Below are positions 9,131 to 17,895 of a DNA stretch of 64,000 nt, piece after piece. Position numbers and translations under genes: made by a program. A model generated the notes under the pieces. The model had not been told where the DNA came from and ran no database searches. It was given only the letters and a program-made list of their open reading frames with translations. This stretch comes from Brevibacterium permense. Its GTDB lineage: Bacteria; Actinomycetota; Actinomycetes; Actinomycetales; Brevibacteriaceae. Each line of letters begins with the position of its first letter. The stretch's first letter is position 1. Location of the stretch: assembly GCF_025506275.1 (NCBI RefSeq), contig NZ_QYCP01000086.1:62001-126000 (forward strand), read 5' to 3'.

Positions 9131-10837
9131 ATGACAGTGACCGAGGAGTTCCGCGCTGCCCGAGATAAGCTGATCGAGCTCCGCAGCGACTACGAGGCCG
9201 CGCGCGAACAATTCGAATGGCCGCGACTCACGCACTTCAACTTCGCACTCGACTGGTTCGACAAGATCGCCGAGAACAACGACAAGCCGGCTCTGTGGAT
9301 CGTCGAACAGGACGGAACTGAGGGCAAGTGGAGCTTCGCGGAGCTCTCCGCGCGGTCGAACCAGGTGGCGAATCACTTCCGCCGTGCCGGGATCAAGCGC
9401 GGCGACCATGTCATGGTCATGCTCAACAACCAGGTCGAGCTGTGGGAGACGATGCTCGCCGGCATCAAGCTCGGTGCCGTGCTGATGCCGGCCACCACGC
9501 AGCTGGGCCCCATCGATCTCACCGACCGCGCCGAGCGCGGTCAGGCCGAGTTCGTCGTCGCCGGCGCCGAGGATGCCGCAAAGTTCGATGACGTCGATGT
9601 CGAAGTCGTCCGCATCGTCGTCGGCGGGGAGCCCACCCGCCAGCAGGACTACAGCTATTCCGACGCCGTTGATGAGAGCACCGAGTTCGACCCGCAGGGC
9701 AGCTCGCGCGCCGATGACCTGATGCTCCTCTACTTCACTTCGGGCACCACCTCGAAGGCGAAGATGGTCGCCCACACTCATGTCTCCTACCCGGTCGGTC
9801 ATCTCTCGACGATGTACTGGATGGGACTGACACCCGGCGATGTCCACCTCAATGTCGCATCGCCCGGTTGGGCCAAGCACGCCTGGTCGAACATCTTCAC
9901 CCCGTGGATCGCCGAAGCCTGTGTCTTCCTCTACAACTACTCGCGCTTCGACGCCAACGCCCTCATGGAGACCATGGACCGCGTGGGAGTGACGAGCTTC
10001 TGCGCCCCGCCGACCGTGTGGCGCATGCTCATCCAGGCCGACCTGGGCCACCTGAAGAATCCTCCGACGAAGGCTCTGGGCGCCGGTGAACCCCTCAACC
10101 CCGAGATCATCGACCGTGTTCACAGCGAATGGGGTGTGCTCATCCGCGACGGCTTCGGTCAGACCGAGTCGACCCTGCAGATCGGCAACTCGCCCGATCA
10201 GGAGCTCAAATACGGTTCCATGGGCAAGGCTCTGCCCGGGTTCGATGTCGTGCTCATCGACCCGGCGACCGGTGAGGAAGGCGACGAGGGCGAGATCTGC
10301 CTGCGCCTCGATCCTCGTCCCATCGGCCTAACGACCGGATACTGGAGCAACTCGGAGAAGACCGCAGAGGCCTTCGAAGGCGGCGTCTACCACACCGGTG
10401 ACGTGGCCTCCCGGGATGAGGACGGCTACATCACCTACGTCGGTCGCGCCGATGATGTGTTCAAGGCCAGCGACTACCGGCTCTCCCCCTTCGAGCTCGA
10501 AAGCGTGCTCATCGAACACGAGGCCGTTGCCGAGGCGGCCGTCGTGCCCTCGCCGGATCCGGTGCGACTGGCTGTGCCCAAGGCGTACGTCGTCGTGTCG
10601 AGCAAGTTCGAGGCCGATGCCGAGACGGCGCGGTCGATCCTCGCCTACTGCCGTGAGAACCTGGCTCCGTACAAGCGCATCCGCCGACTCGAATTCGCCG
10701 AGCTGCCGAAAACGATCTCCGGAAAGATCCGTCGCGTCGAGCTGCGCGCCCGCGAAGACCAGCTGCATCCGTTCAGCGGCGAACCCGTCGTCGAGGGCAA
10801 CGAGTACGCCGATACGGACTTCGACCTCAAGAGCTGA
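9131..10837 (+). CDS. AMP-forming acyl-CoA synthetase
   Basis: The 568-residue member of the ANL superfamily activates a carboxylic acid to acyl-AMP and then to acyl-CoA. Motifs in order are LLYFTSGTTSKAKM (P-loop A3), FGQTE (A5), YHTGD (A7), and KTISGKIRR with the catalytic lysine (A10). The overall layout resembles medium-chain or acetoacetyl/benzoate-type ligases; the substrate is not clear. The ATG at 9131 has AAAGGTGAGGAG upstream; an upstream in-frame TTG at 9080 would place the operator palindrome inside the coding region and is rejected. It appears monocistronic. Confidence 0.9.
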   Translation: MTVTEEFRAARDKLIELRSDYEAAREQFEWPRLTHFNFALDWFDKIAENNDKPALWIVEQDGTEGKWSFAELSARSNQVANHFRRAGIKRGDHVMVMLNNQVELWETMLAGIKLGAVLMPATTQLGPIDLTDRAERGQAEFVVAGAEDAAKFDDVDVEVVRIVVGGEPTRQQDYSYSDAVDESTEFDPQGSSRADDLMLLYFTSGTTSKAKMVAHTHVSYPVGHLSTMYWMGLTPGDVHLNVASPGWAKHAWSNIFTPWIAEACVFLYNYSRFDANALMETMDRVGVTSFCAPPTVWRMLIQADLGHLKNPPTKALGAGEPLNPEIIDRVHSEWGVLIRDGFGQTESTLQIGNSPDQELKYGSMGKALPGFDVVLIDPATGEEGDEGEICLRLDPRPIGLTTGYWSNSEKTAEAFEGGVYHTGDVASRDEDGYITYVGRADDVFKASDYRLSPFELESVLIEHEAVAEAAVVPSPDPVRLAVPKAYVVVSSKFEADAETARSILAYCRENLAPYKRIRRLEFAELPKTISGKIRRVELRAREDQLHPFSGEPVVEGNEYADTDFDLKS

Positions 10838-10855
10838 GCGCGCCATAGAGGCTCG

Positions 10856-10954
10856 TTCAAGCAGGAGCTCGCTTTTCGGCTGTTACTCGGGACGAAAAGC
10901 GGGCTCCCACTTGATCGAGTGCGGCACGGACCGAAAAGTGAGCGCACGCTTGAA
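10856..10954. repeat. Three copies of a 24-bp intergenic repeat
   Basis: Three related 24-mers lie in the 359-bp gap between the ligase and the PBP gene, at 10856-10879 (minus orientation), 10892-10915 (plus) and 10931-10954 (plus). In plus orientation the shared core is CGAAAAG-Y-G-R-GC, ending in CTTGA. The first and third form an inverted repeat with about 19 of 24 positions paired, so the transcript could fold. The rest of the gap (10955-11196) shows nothing recognisable beyond the PBP upstream region. Confidence 0.7.
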
Positions 10955-11196
10955 TGTGAGCAAACACGCACCAGTAATGGTTGATTCTTCCGCAGTGAAT
11001 TAAAATGCCTGGTGAGACGCCGAATGCGTGGTTACTCAGAGAACGGTTCGGTAACCTGGCGTGTCGGCAGGGCGTCAGGCTCAGCGCTTTTTCATCCTCT
11101 ACTAATGAATGCGTGCGAGACTGATTGGCGTCTTTGACCTTTTTCGGACCTCGTCGCCACGCATTGCGGCAGGCTGACTGACCTGGAGGACCTTGG

Positions 11197-13623
11197 GTGG
11201 CTAAGGGACAACACACAGCCAAGAACATCGGCAGGAATACGAAGAACCTGCTCAACTACCCGCGAGCGGGTGTGAGTGGATGGACCCGTTTCCTGCCGAG
11301 CATTCGCGTACTCGTCGTCGGCGGGCTCAGCCTCGTCATCGCCCTGTGCGTGGCATTTGCCATCGGCTATGCCGCAACGGACATCCCCGAGCCGAACCTC
11401 GAGGCCACCGGTCAGACCTCGACGATCTACTACAGCGACGGCAAGACGCCGATCGGTCAGTACAAGGTCGAAGACCGCAAGTCCGTGGAGATCGATGAAA
11501 TCTCCGAGCCGATGCAGAAGGCGGCGATCGCCGCCGAGGACACCTCGTTCTACGAGAACCGCGGCATCTCGATCAAAGGCCTCTCCCGCGCTGTCGTCGG
11601 CGTGGCCACCAATAAGTACGCGGGTGGCGGTTCGACGATCACCCAGCAGTACGTGAAGAACTTCTACCTCACGAACGAGCACTCACTTGATCGCAAGGTC
11701 AAGGAGATGTTCATCTCGCTCAAGATCGACCAGCAGCAGTCGAAGGACGAGATCCTCGCGAACTACCTCAACACCATCTACCTCGGCCGTCGTTCCTACG
11801 GCATCGAAGTGGCATCTCAGAACTATTTCGACAAACCGGCCTCGGAACTCAATGTCAGCGAGTCCGCCCTGCTTGCCGCGATGATCCAGCGCCCGGGTGC
11901 CGCCGATCCTTCGGACAACCCCGAGGCCTATCAGGACCGCTTCGACTACGTGGTCAAGAACATGGTCGACGAAGGCTTCCTCACCGAGGAACAGGCCGCC
12001 AAGGTCGAGATGCCCGCGGTGAAGAAGCAGAACAAGGAGTCCTCGCTGTCCGGGCAGAAGGGCTACATGTGGGACTTCGTCCGCCGCGAGGCACTGCGGA
12101 AGCTCGACATCGATGAAGCCCAGCTCGATCGCGGTGGCTACAATATCGTCACCACGTTCGACAAGGATCGGATGAAGGCCGCCGAGCAAGCCATCAAGAC
12201 GCTCCCGCAGGACCAACCGGAAGGCATGCAGGCCGGACTCGTCTCGATCGATCCGGACGACGGCGGAATCGAAGCCTTCTACGGCGGTAAGAACTACCTC
12301 GATCAGGCTTTCAACGCCTCGACGCAGAGCCATGTGCAAGCCGGTTCGACGTTCAAGCCCTTCGCGCTCGTCGCCGGACTGGAGAACGGTGTGCGCCTGA
12401 CCGATTCGTACCCGGGTGCCAGCCCGACGACGCTGAACAATGACGGGACTCCGTGGACGGTCAACAACTTCGGCGGCTCGAGCTATGGGCCCGTCAGCCT
12501 GCTCAAGGCGACGCAGTCTTCGATCAACACCGCCTATGCTGCGCTGAATGTGCAGGTCGGGCCGGACAAGACCGTTGATGTCGCCGAACGGGCGGGCCTG
12601 AGCGCGAACTGCACCGAGAAGGAGATGAAGTCCGGCGATACCGGTGGCTGTTCGATCGGTCTGACCCCGAACCCCTCGAACGTGCTCGGCACTCCCAGTG
12701 TCAAGCCCATTGATATGGCTTCGGCGTACGCGACCTTTGCGGCAAACGGCGTGCACCACGAGACCCACTCGATCAAGAAGGTCACGAAGGGTGCCGAGGA
12801 CGAGGAAGTGTACAAGGCCGAAACCAAGGGCAAGCGCGTCTTCGACAAGGCAGTTGGTGCCGAGACCTCGTACGCCCTGAGCCAGGTCGTTCAGGGTGGT
12901 TCGGGCAGCTACGCCCAGAACCTCGGTCGTCCTGCCGCCGGCAAGACCGGTACGACGAACGAGAACAAGGCCGCATGGTTCTCCGGTTACACACCGAACC
13001 TCGCGACCTCGGTCGTGCTCTACCGCGAGGTCGACGGGAAGTCCGTGTCGATCGGCTCCTTCGGCGGTCGCGGTGAGATCACCGGTGGTTCGTTCCCCGT
13101 TCAGGTGTGGACCGACTACATGCAGAAGGCCCTCCAGGGTGAGAAGGTCGAACAGTTCCCGGCCCGCGGCGAGCTGCCCGACAAGCCGAAACCGAAGAAC
13201 ACGAACCCGGCCCCGGCTCCGAAGCCCGAGCCGAAAGCACCGTCGGGCAGTAACGACGGCAGCGACGGGGACAAGGAGAAGGAAGAGCCCAAGGCTCCGA
13301 TCGAGACTCCGAAGGACGACGAGGACAAGAACAAGGACTCGGACGGGGACGAGAAGGGCAAGGAGGAAGGCTCGAAGGACGGCTCCGACGAGGGTTCGAA
13401 GGACTCCGACGGCAAGGACGGCGGGTCCGAAGACGGCGGCGGTGGTGACACCGGCGGCGACGGACCTGGCAACGGCTCTGACAACGGAAACGACAGCGAC
13501 TCCGGCGGCGGAGGCGACTCCCCTGGCGGTGGCGACAGCAAGAACGGTGGCGGCGAAATCACCGGCGGTGATGGAGGCGGCAGCATAGATGGTGATGATG
13601 GTCCTCTTGGTGTCGGCGGCTGA
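11197..13623 (+). CDS. Class A penicillin-binding protein with acidic tail
   Basis: The 808-residue bifunctional enzyme polymerises glycan strands and cross-links peptides outside the membrane. A membrane helix lies near residues 37-60. The GT51 transglycosylase domain shows AEDTSFYENRGI and GGGSTITQQYVKN. The transpeptidase domain shows STFK (about 384), SINTAY (about 441) and KTGTT (about 582). From about residue 665 the protein ends in a roughly 140-residue tail of Asp, Gly, Ser, Lys and Glu, with no PASTA domain. Position upstream of the rpsF operon matches ponA1 of mycobacteria. The start is GTG 11197 with TGGAGGA upstream. Confidence 0.94.
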   Translation: MAKGQHTAKNIGRNTKNLLNYPRAGVSGWTRFLPSIRVLVVGGLSLVIALCVAFAIGYAATDIPEPNLEATGQTSTIYYSDGKTPIGQYKVEDRKSVEIDEISEPMQKAAIAAEDTSFYENRGISIKGLSRAVVGVATNKYAGGGSTITQQYVKNFYLTNEHSLDRKVKEMFISLKIDQQQSKDEILANYLNTIYLGRRSYGIEVASQNYFDKPASELNVSESALLAAMIQRPGAADPSDNPEAYQDRFDYVVKNMVDEGFLTEEQAAKVEMPAVKKQNKESSLSGQKGYMWDFVRREALRKLDIDEAQLDRGGYNIVTTFDKDRMKAAEQAIKTLPQDQPEGMQAGLVSIDPDDGGIEAFYGGKNYLDQAFNASTQSHVQAGSTFKPFALVAGLENGVRLTDSYPGASPTTLNNDGTPWTVNNFGGSSYGPVSLLKATQSSINTAYAALNVQVGPDKTVDVAERAGLSANCTEKEMKSGDTGGCSIGLTPNPSNVLGTPSVKPIDMASAYATFAANGVHHETHSIKKVTKGAEDEEVYKAETKGKRVFDKAVGAETSYALSQVVQGGSGSYAQNLGRPAAGKTGTTNENKAAWFSGYTPNLATSVVLYREVDGKSVSIGSFGGRGEITGGSFPVQVWTDYMQKALQGEKVEQFPARGELPDKPKPKNTNPAPAPKPEPKAPSGSNDGSDGDKEKEEPKAPIETPKDDEDKNKDSDGDEKGKEEGSKDGSDEGSKDSDGKDGGSEDGGGGDTGGDGPGNGSDNGNDSDSGGGGDSPGGGDSKNGGGEITGGDGGGSIDGDDGPLGVGG

Positions 13624-13627
13624 CCGG

Positions 13628-13633
13628 TAGCCT
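13628..13633 (+). promoter_or_regulatory. -10 box TAGCCT of a likely leaderless gene
   Basis: TAGCCT ends six bases before the ATG at 13640, and no ribosome site is visible between them. The gene may therefore have its own promoter despite lying only 16 bp after the PBP gene. Confidence 0.45.
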
Positions 13634-13639
13634 CGAGTC

Positions 13640-15013
13640 ATGCCCTCGAAGTCCAGCACCCGGATCGCCGAGCCTCTGCTCGGCGGTCCGGTCGGCATTC
13701 ACCTCGGTGCTGCCGGTCGCCGGTTCCGCAGTTCGCAGGCGTATATCCTCGCTGCGGTCCTCGGCGTCACCACTTTCCTCGCCCTGGCCCTCCAAGGCCC
13801 GTGTCTGAGCTCGGGATACGAGCAGCCGTCCGCCTCGGCGAGGATGTGTGCGGGGCCGCTGTCCACGGCCTTTCTCGGTGACACCAACCCCGACGTGCTC
13901 GGGCGCGCACACGGCGGAGCGGCGGCTCTGGCACCGCTGGAAGCTCGCCTGGTCGACCTGTTCCAGCTGTTCACCAACGACGTCTCTCTGTTCATGGTCG
14001 TCGTACTCCTGCTCAACACCGCAGGCATCGCGGCACTCGGTGCCGGACTTCTCGTCCTCGCCCGCTTCCGGGGTTGGCTGGTCGCGGTCTTCGCATCCCC
14101 GCTCATCCTCTTCACCCTCGGCTCGACCCTAGACCCCATCGCCCTCGCGCTGGCGGTGTGGGCGATGGTCATCTTCTTCGGAACCCCACCGATACGCCAG
14201 CCCGGGTGGTTGGCCGGTGTGCTGCTGGGCATCGCGACGTTCATCAACCCCCTCGCCCTGCTCGTCCTACTCGCTCTGACCGTGGCCGGACCGAACCCGG
14301 CACGGGGGCTGAAGCCGCGCAATCCGCGGATGATGCTCGCTGCGGCCACGGTCACCTCGGCGGTGCTGCTTGTCGTCGATCTCAGCGCGATCGACCGGAT
14401 CATCCACTGGTACTCCGATGCCGTCGACGGCGGATCCTTCGCCTCGATCCTGCTCATGGCCGAACTCGGCGACGTCTCCGTCTGGGCCCCGCTGTGGATC
14501 ATCGTCAGCGCTGGTGTGGTCCTCGCCGTCGCCGTCTCCCTCTACATGGTCCGCCGCACGGGTCTCGACCCGGCCGTAGCCGTATGCCTGCTCATCGGCG
14601 GCTGCCTGCTGCTTGCGCCGGGACTCATGCCCTGGGACAGCCTGTGGCTGCTGCCCTTCATCGCCCTGTCCGTCCGCCGCTGGTGGGTGCTCATCGTCTG
14701 GACCCTCGCCGAGGCGGTCTTCGCCGTCGCCGTCCAACTCGGTGATGTGTCGGGATTCGAAGTCGATGAGGGACTCGACTCAACCTTCGTCGCCCTGTTC
14801 ACCCTGCTGCGACTGCTGGCCCTCGTCCTCGTCGTGATCATGGCAGGTGAGAACCTCTACCGGCGCGGTATCCGCGGTCTCACGGCTGCGTCGGCGCCGA
14901 CTCGGCGAGAAGAGATCGACGGTCCTGGCGACGCTCTGGAACATCGGGCTACAGGACGTAAGGAAGAGCACGAATCCGGACATGACAGTCGGCGCACCAG
15001 TCGATTAGACTAG
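13640..15013 (+). CDS. Polytopic membrane protein, GT87-like mannosyltransferase candidate
   Basis: The 457-residue protein has a soluble N-terminus and many hydrophobic helices (for example QAYILAAVLGVTTFLALALQ, GWLVAVFASPLILFTLGS and MVIFFGTPP), with a charged C-terminal tail. The position between the class A PBP and rpsF matches Rv0051, a membrane protein assigned to the polyprenol-phosphate-mannose-dependent GT87/DUF2029 group. A role in mannosylating envelope lipids or proteins is an inference from synteny and topology; no catalytic residue is identified with confidence. Confidence 0.6.
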   Translation: MPSKSSTRIAEPLLGGPVGIHLGAAGRRFRSSQAYILAAVLGVTTFLALALQGPCLSSGYEQPSASARMCAGPLSTAFLGDTNPDVLGRAHGGAAALAPLEARLVDLFQLFTNDVSLFMVVVLLLNTAGIAALGAGLLVLARFRGWLVAVFASPLILFTLGSTLDPIALALAVWAMVIFFGTPPIRQPGWLAGVLLGIATFINPLALLVLLALTVAGPNPARGLKPRNPRMMLAAATVTSAVLLVVDLSAIDRIIHWYSDAVDGGSFASILLMAELGDVSVWAPLWIIVSAGVVLAVAVSLYMVRRTGLDPAVAVCLLIGGCLLLAPGLMPWDSLWLLPFIALSVRRWWVLIVWTLAEAVFAVAVQLGDVSGFEVDEGLDSTFVALFTLLRLLALVLVVIMAGENLYRRGIRGLTAASAPTRREEIDGPGDALEHRATGRKEEHESGHDSRRTSRLD

Positions 15014-15075
15014 TGAGGTCTGTTCCCATTTCGTGACGATCACGAGACGGGGAGCGGGCGTGCATATACCCTCCT

Positions 15076-15094
15076 GCCATGGACCGACCATGGC
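15076..15094 (+). promoter_or_regulatory. Hairpin in the rpsF leader (possible S6:S18 binding site)
   Basis: GCCATGG (15076-15082) and CCATGGC (15088-15094) form a 7-bp stem with the loop ACCGA, 28 bp before the rpsF start. A known autoregulatory leader bound by the S6:S18 complex precedes rpsF in many bacteria and has a conserved CCG; the CCG in this loop is suggestive only. Confidence 0.35.
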
Positions 15095-15122
15095 CGCAAA
15101 GACCAGAGGAGGTGGGTGACAT

Positions 15123-15413
15123 ATGCGTAAGTACGAGCTCATGCTCATTCTTGATAACGACCTCGAAGAGCGGACGCTGGCTGACACCGTGAACAACCTG
15201 ATCAAGGTTGTCCCGGCTGAGAACGGCACCGTCGACAATGTGGATATCTGGGGACGTCGTCGCTTCGCGTACGAGATCCAGAAGAAGTCCGAAGGCTACT
15301 ACGTCGTGGTTGATTTCCACGCCGAGCCTGCAACGACCAAGGAACTCGATCGTCAGCTCGGACTCAACGAGTCCGTTCTGCGTACGAAGATCCTCCGCCC
15401 GGACGCCAAGTAA
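15123..15413 (+). CDS. rpsF: 30S ribosomal protein S6
   Basis: The 96-residue small-subunit protein opens [20 protein letters not shown] and carries [20 protein letters not shown], both characteristic of S6. It pairs with S18, which is encoded two genes downstream. The ATG at 15123 follows a strong AGAGGAGGTGGGTGAC ribosome site. It is the first gene of rpsF-ssb-rpsR-rplI. Confidence 0.98.
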   Translation: MRKYELMLILDNDLEERTLADTVNNLIKVVPAENGTVDNVDIWGRRRFAYEIQKKSEGYYVVVDFHAEPATTKELDRQLGLNESVLRTKILRPDAK

Positions 15414-15447
15414 GGCATCTTAAGCTACCTCGCTTCTAGGAGATTCA

Positions 15448-16077
15448 ATGGCAGGCGAAACAGTCATCACGGTCGTCGGGAACCTCACCAGCGATCCCGA
15501 ACTGCGATTCACACCGAACGGTGCGGCAGTCGCAAACTTCACCGTGGCCTCGACGCCGCGTATCTTCGACCGTCAGGCCAACGAGTTCAAGGACGGAGAG
15601 ACTCTCTTCCTCCGCTGCTCGGTGTGGCGTGAAATGGGAGAGAACGTCGCCGAATCTCTGCAGCGCGGTACTCGGGTCATCGTTCAGGGCCGACTGAAGT
15701 CCCGGTCCTTCGAGACCAAGGAAGGCGAGAAGCGCACGGTCATGGAGCTGGACGTCGACGAAGTCGGCCCCAGCCTGCGACGCGCCACCGCACAGGTCTC
15801 GAAGAACAATCCCAGCGGCGGAGGAAACTTCGGCGGTGGCGGCGGCAACTTCGGTGGCGGCAACCAGGGCGGAGGCGGCCAGCAGGGCGGCTTCGGCAAC
15901 CAGCAGTCCTCCGGTTGGGGCAACAATCCTCAGCAGGGCGGCCAGCAGGGTGGTCAGCGCCAGGGCTACAGCCAGGGCGGCAACAACGCACCCGCCAATG
16001 ACCCGTGGGCATCATCGAACCCGCAGAGCGGCAACGGCGGCTGGGGCAACCCCGGCGCCGATGAGCCCCCGTTCTGA
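15448..16077 (+). CDS. ssb: Single-stranded DNA-binding protein
   Basis: The 209-residue protein coats single-stranded DNA during replication and repair. The OB fold covers about residues 1-115 ([25 protein letters not shown]). A Gly/Gln/Asn-rich flexible linker (about 120-200) follows. The acidic tip ADEPPF is the peptide that recruits partner proteins. AGGAGATTCA precedes the ATG. The location in the ribosomal operon is standard for Actinobacteria. Confidence 0.98.
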   Translation: MAGETVITVVGNLTSDPELRFTPNGAAVANFTVASTPRIFDRQANEFKDGETLFLRCSVWREMGENVAESLQRGTRVIVQGRLKSRSFETKEGEKRTVMELDVDEVGPSLRRATAQVSKNNPSGGGNFGGGGGNFGGGNQGGGGQQGGFGNQQSSGWGNNPQQGGQQGGQRQGYSQGGNNAPANDPWASSNPQSGNGGWGNPGADEPPF

Positions 16078-16124
16078 TCCACGTCTTCACGACATTTCGA
16101 GACATTCGTTAACAGGAGATACTC

Positions 16125-16364
16125 ATGGCAAAGCCAGAGATCCGGAAGCCTATCAAGAAGAAGGCTAATCCGCTCAAGAAGGGCGAAGCGGCGAACATCC
16201 ACTACAAGGACACCGCTACGCTCCGTAAGTTCATTTCCGACCGCGGCAAGATCCGTGCACGTCGAGTCACCGGTGTGACCGTGCAGGAACAGCGCGTCAT
16301 CGCAAAGGCCGTCAAGAACGCCCGCGAGATGGCACTTCTGCCCTACTCGAGCTCAGCTCGCTGA
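16125..16364 (+). CDS. rpsR: 30S ribosomal protein S18, cysteine-free form
   Basis: The 79-residue protein has the S18 core [20 protein letters not shown], then [20 protein letters not shown], and ends LLPYSSSAR. It contains no cysteine, so it is the zinc-independent (C-minus) type although it sits in the main operon. In some bacteria this form is the zinc-starvation paralogue, but in several Micrococcales it appears to be the housekeeping copy (from memory). A ribosome site, AACAGGAGATACTC, precedes the ATG. Confidence 0.97.
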   Translation: MAKPEIRKPIKKKANPLKKGEAANIHYKDTATLRKFISDRGKIRARRVTGVTVQEQRVIAKAVKNAREMALLPYSSSAR

Positions 16365-16380
16365 TCGGAGGGAAAGAATA

Positions 16381-16839
16381 ATGCCTAACCGCAAAGTGAT
16401 TCTGAACCAGGAAGTCGACGGCCTCGGTGCCGCCGGCGATGTCGTCGAGGTCCGTGCCGGATACGCACGCAACCTGCTTCTGCCTCGTGGCTGGGCTTCG
16501 GCCTGGTCCGCCGGCGCTGAGAAGCACATCGAGGCTCTGCGCAAGGCCCGCCAGGCCAAGCAGATCGCCGATCACGACGAAGCCATCAAGGTCAAGGGCG
16601 AACTCGAGTCGACCACGGCTCGCATCGACATGAAGGCCGGCAAGAACGGTCGCCTCTTCGGCGCCGTCACCCCTGCCCTCGTGGCCGAGGCCCTCCAGAC
16701 CGCGACCGGACGCGACTTCGATCGCCGTCAGGTCGCCCTGACCGGTCACGTCAAGACCCCCGGCAGCTACAACGCTGTCGTGCGCGTCGGCGACGAGATC
16801 ACCGCGAAGATCAAGTTCGAGGTCATCGGCAAGGCCTGA
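16381..16839 (+). CDS. rplI: 50S ribosomal protein L9
   Basis: The 152-residue protein shows the L9 N-terminal pattern (KVILNQEVDGLGAAGDVVEV, then GYARNLLLPRGWA), a long central helix (residues about 45-80) and the RNA-binding C-terminal domain. It starts at ATG 16381 after GGAGGGAAAGAAT, 16 bp after rpsR. It is the last gene of the ribosomal operon and is followed by a strong terminator. Confidence 0.98.
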   Translation: MPNRKVILNQEVDGLGAAGDVVEVRAGYARNLLLPRGWASAWSAGAEKHIEALRKARQAKQIADHDEAIKVKGELESTTARIDMKAGKNGRLFGAVTPALVAEALQTATGRDFDRRQVALTGHVKTPGSYNAVVRVGDEITAKIKFEVIGKA

Positions 16840-16930
16840 TCAAGGCCTGCGTCCGGATGATTCGGACGTGGTGAGTCGAACTGGGGTTATGCCCCGATCT
16901 TCGGATCGCTGATCGACGCCACCACACCAC

Positions 16931-16974
16931 CGCCGAGGCGGCACCTGAGTTCAGGTGCCGCCTCGGCGTTTTTC
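16931..16974 (+). terminator. Rho-independent terminator of the rpsF operon
   Basis: An 18-bp perfect stem (16931-16948 with 16951-16968) with a GT at the tip is followed by TTTTTC. It lies about 90 bp after rplI, so it ends the ribosomal operon. Confidence 0.9.
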
Positions 16975-17024
16975 GTGGGGTTGGGTGGTTCAGGAGGAGG
17001 TGCGGACTCGGGCCGCGGACACGG

Positions 17025-17618
17025 TCAGCTGTCAGCGGGATAGGTGAGGGTGCCGTCCGCCTCGATCCGGGCGCCCTCGCTCAGCTTCGCCGCATCGATG
17101 TGACCTTGGCCGAGGACGTGCGCGACGGGGAGATCCCGGGCGAGCAGCTGATCGGCGAGGATCCTCCGGTGACACCGCCACCACACGGCTTCCGAGCACA
17201 AGATCGCGCAGCGCGCCTCCGTACTCCAGCCGATGAGAGTTTCGAGGTCGGTGCGGAATGCCGATGAGAGACAGTGGTCGGCATAGTTGTGGAAGCTGCG
17301 GTTCTGCCACCATGCGTTGACGTCGAAGGGCACCGTCCGGCTGACCGGTCGGCGACCGGTCAGCCCCTCGAGGCGTCGCAATTCGAACCCCACTTCGGCG
17401 AGGTCGCTCTCAAGGGTGTCGGCGTTGAACCAGGGGTTCTTCGTCGAACCAGGCAGCTTGCGGACGTCGACGACCACCTCGGTGCCGGTACCCGTGAGCA
17501 GTTCGATGAACTCATTCAGTTCACGATTCGAATGCCCGACTGTCAGCAGACGCGGCAGAGCGGCGTCGGCAGGGCCGGCCGACGCGACGGGGGGTTTCGC
17601 GGTGCCCCGTCCTGTCAT
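17025..17618 (-). CDS. DUF488 family protein
   Basis: The 197-residue protein has the DUF488 start LLTVGHSNRELNEFIELL, the conserved VVDVRKLPGS stretch and a C-terminal CSEAVWWRCHRRILAD motif. The family is widespread and its biochemical role is not settled. The start overlaps the stop of the upstream DUF2945 gene by 4 bp (ATGA), so the two are translationally coupled. No other functional clue is visible. Confidence 0.85.
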   Translation of the reverse strand: MTGRGTAKPPVASAGPADAALPRLLTVGHSNRELNEFIELLTGTGTEVVVDVRKLPGSTKNPWFNADTLESDLAEVGFELRRLEGLTGRRPVSRTVPFDVNAWWQNRSFHNYADHCLSSAFRTDLETLIGWSTEARCAILCSEAVWWRCHRRILADQLLARDLPVAHVLGQGHIDAAKLSEGARIEADGTLTYPADS

Positions 17619-17833
17619 TCGTCGTCGATGAGGTGCGGAGCGCTGCCTTTGTGGGCGGCGATGTGATCGGTCTTGTCGCTCTTGATCTCGTACTGCGGGT
17701 CCTCTGTCGAGGCGCGGCGACGGTGTGCCTTGTAGTCGAAGTCGGCAGTGTGGACCTTCGTGATGCGACCGGAGACCTGCCCGGCCTCGGAGTTCCAGCC
17801 CACGTGGTCACCGAACGAGAATTCGGTTGCCAT
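17615..17833 (-). CDS. DUF2945 (HVA1-type, Tudor-like) small protein
   Basis: The 72-residue protein reads FSFGDHVGWNSEAGQVSGRI, the DUF2945 pattern: a small SH3/Tudor-like barrel of unknown role. A GAGGAGGAAGC ribosome site precedes the ATG at 17833. It forms a two-gene operon with DUF488, so a shared role is possible but unproven. Confidence 0.8.
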   Translation of the reverse strand: MATEFSFGDHVGWNSEAGQVSGRITKVHTADFDYKAHRRRASTEDPQYEIKSDKTDHIAAHKGSAPHLIDDE

Positions 17834-17895
17834 GCTTCCTCCTCGACTGCGGTGATTGATCCTCTCTGCAGTGTACGACCCCTGAATCCGCGTCC

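Noticed and set aside
10856-10954. CRISPR-like array
   Set aside because: There are only three imperfect copies, one inverted, with short unequal spacers (12 and 15 bases) and no cas genes.
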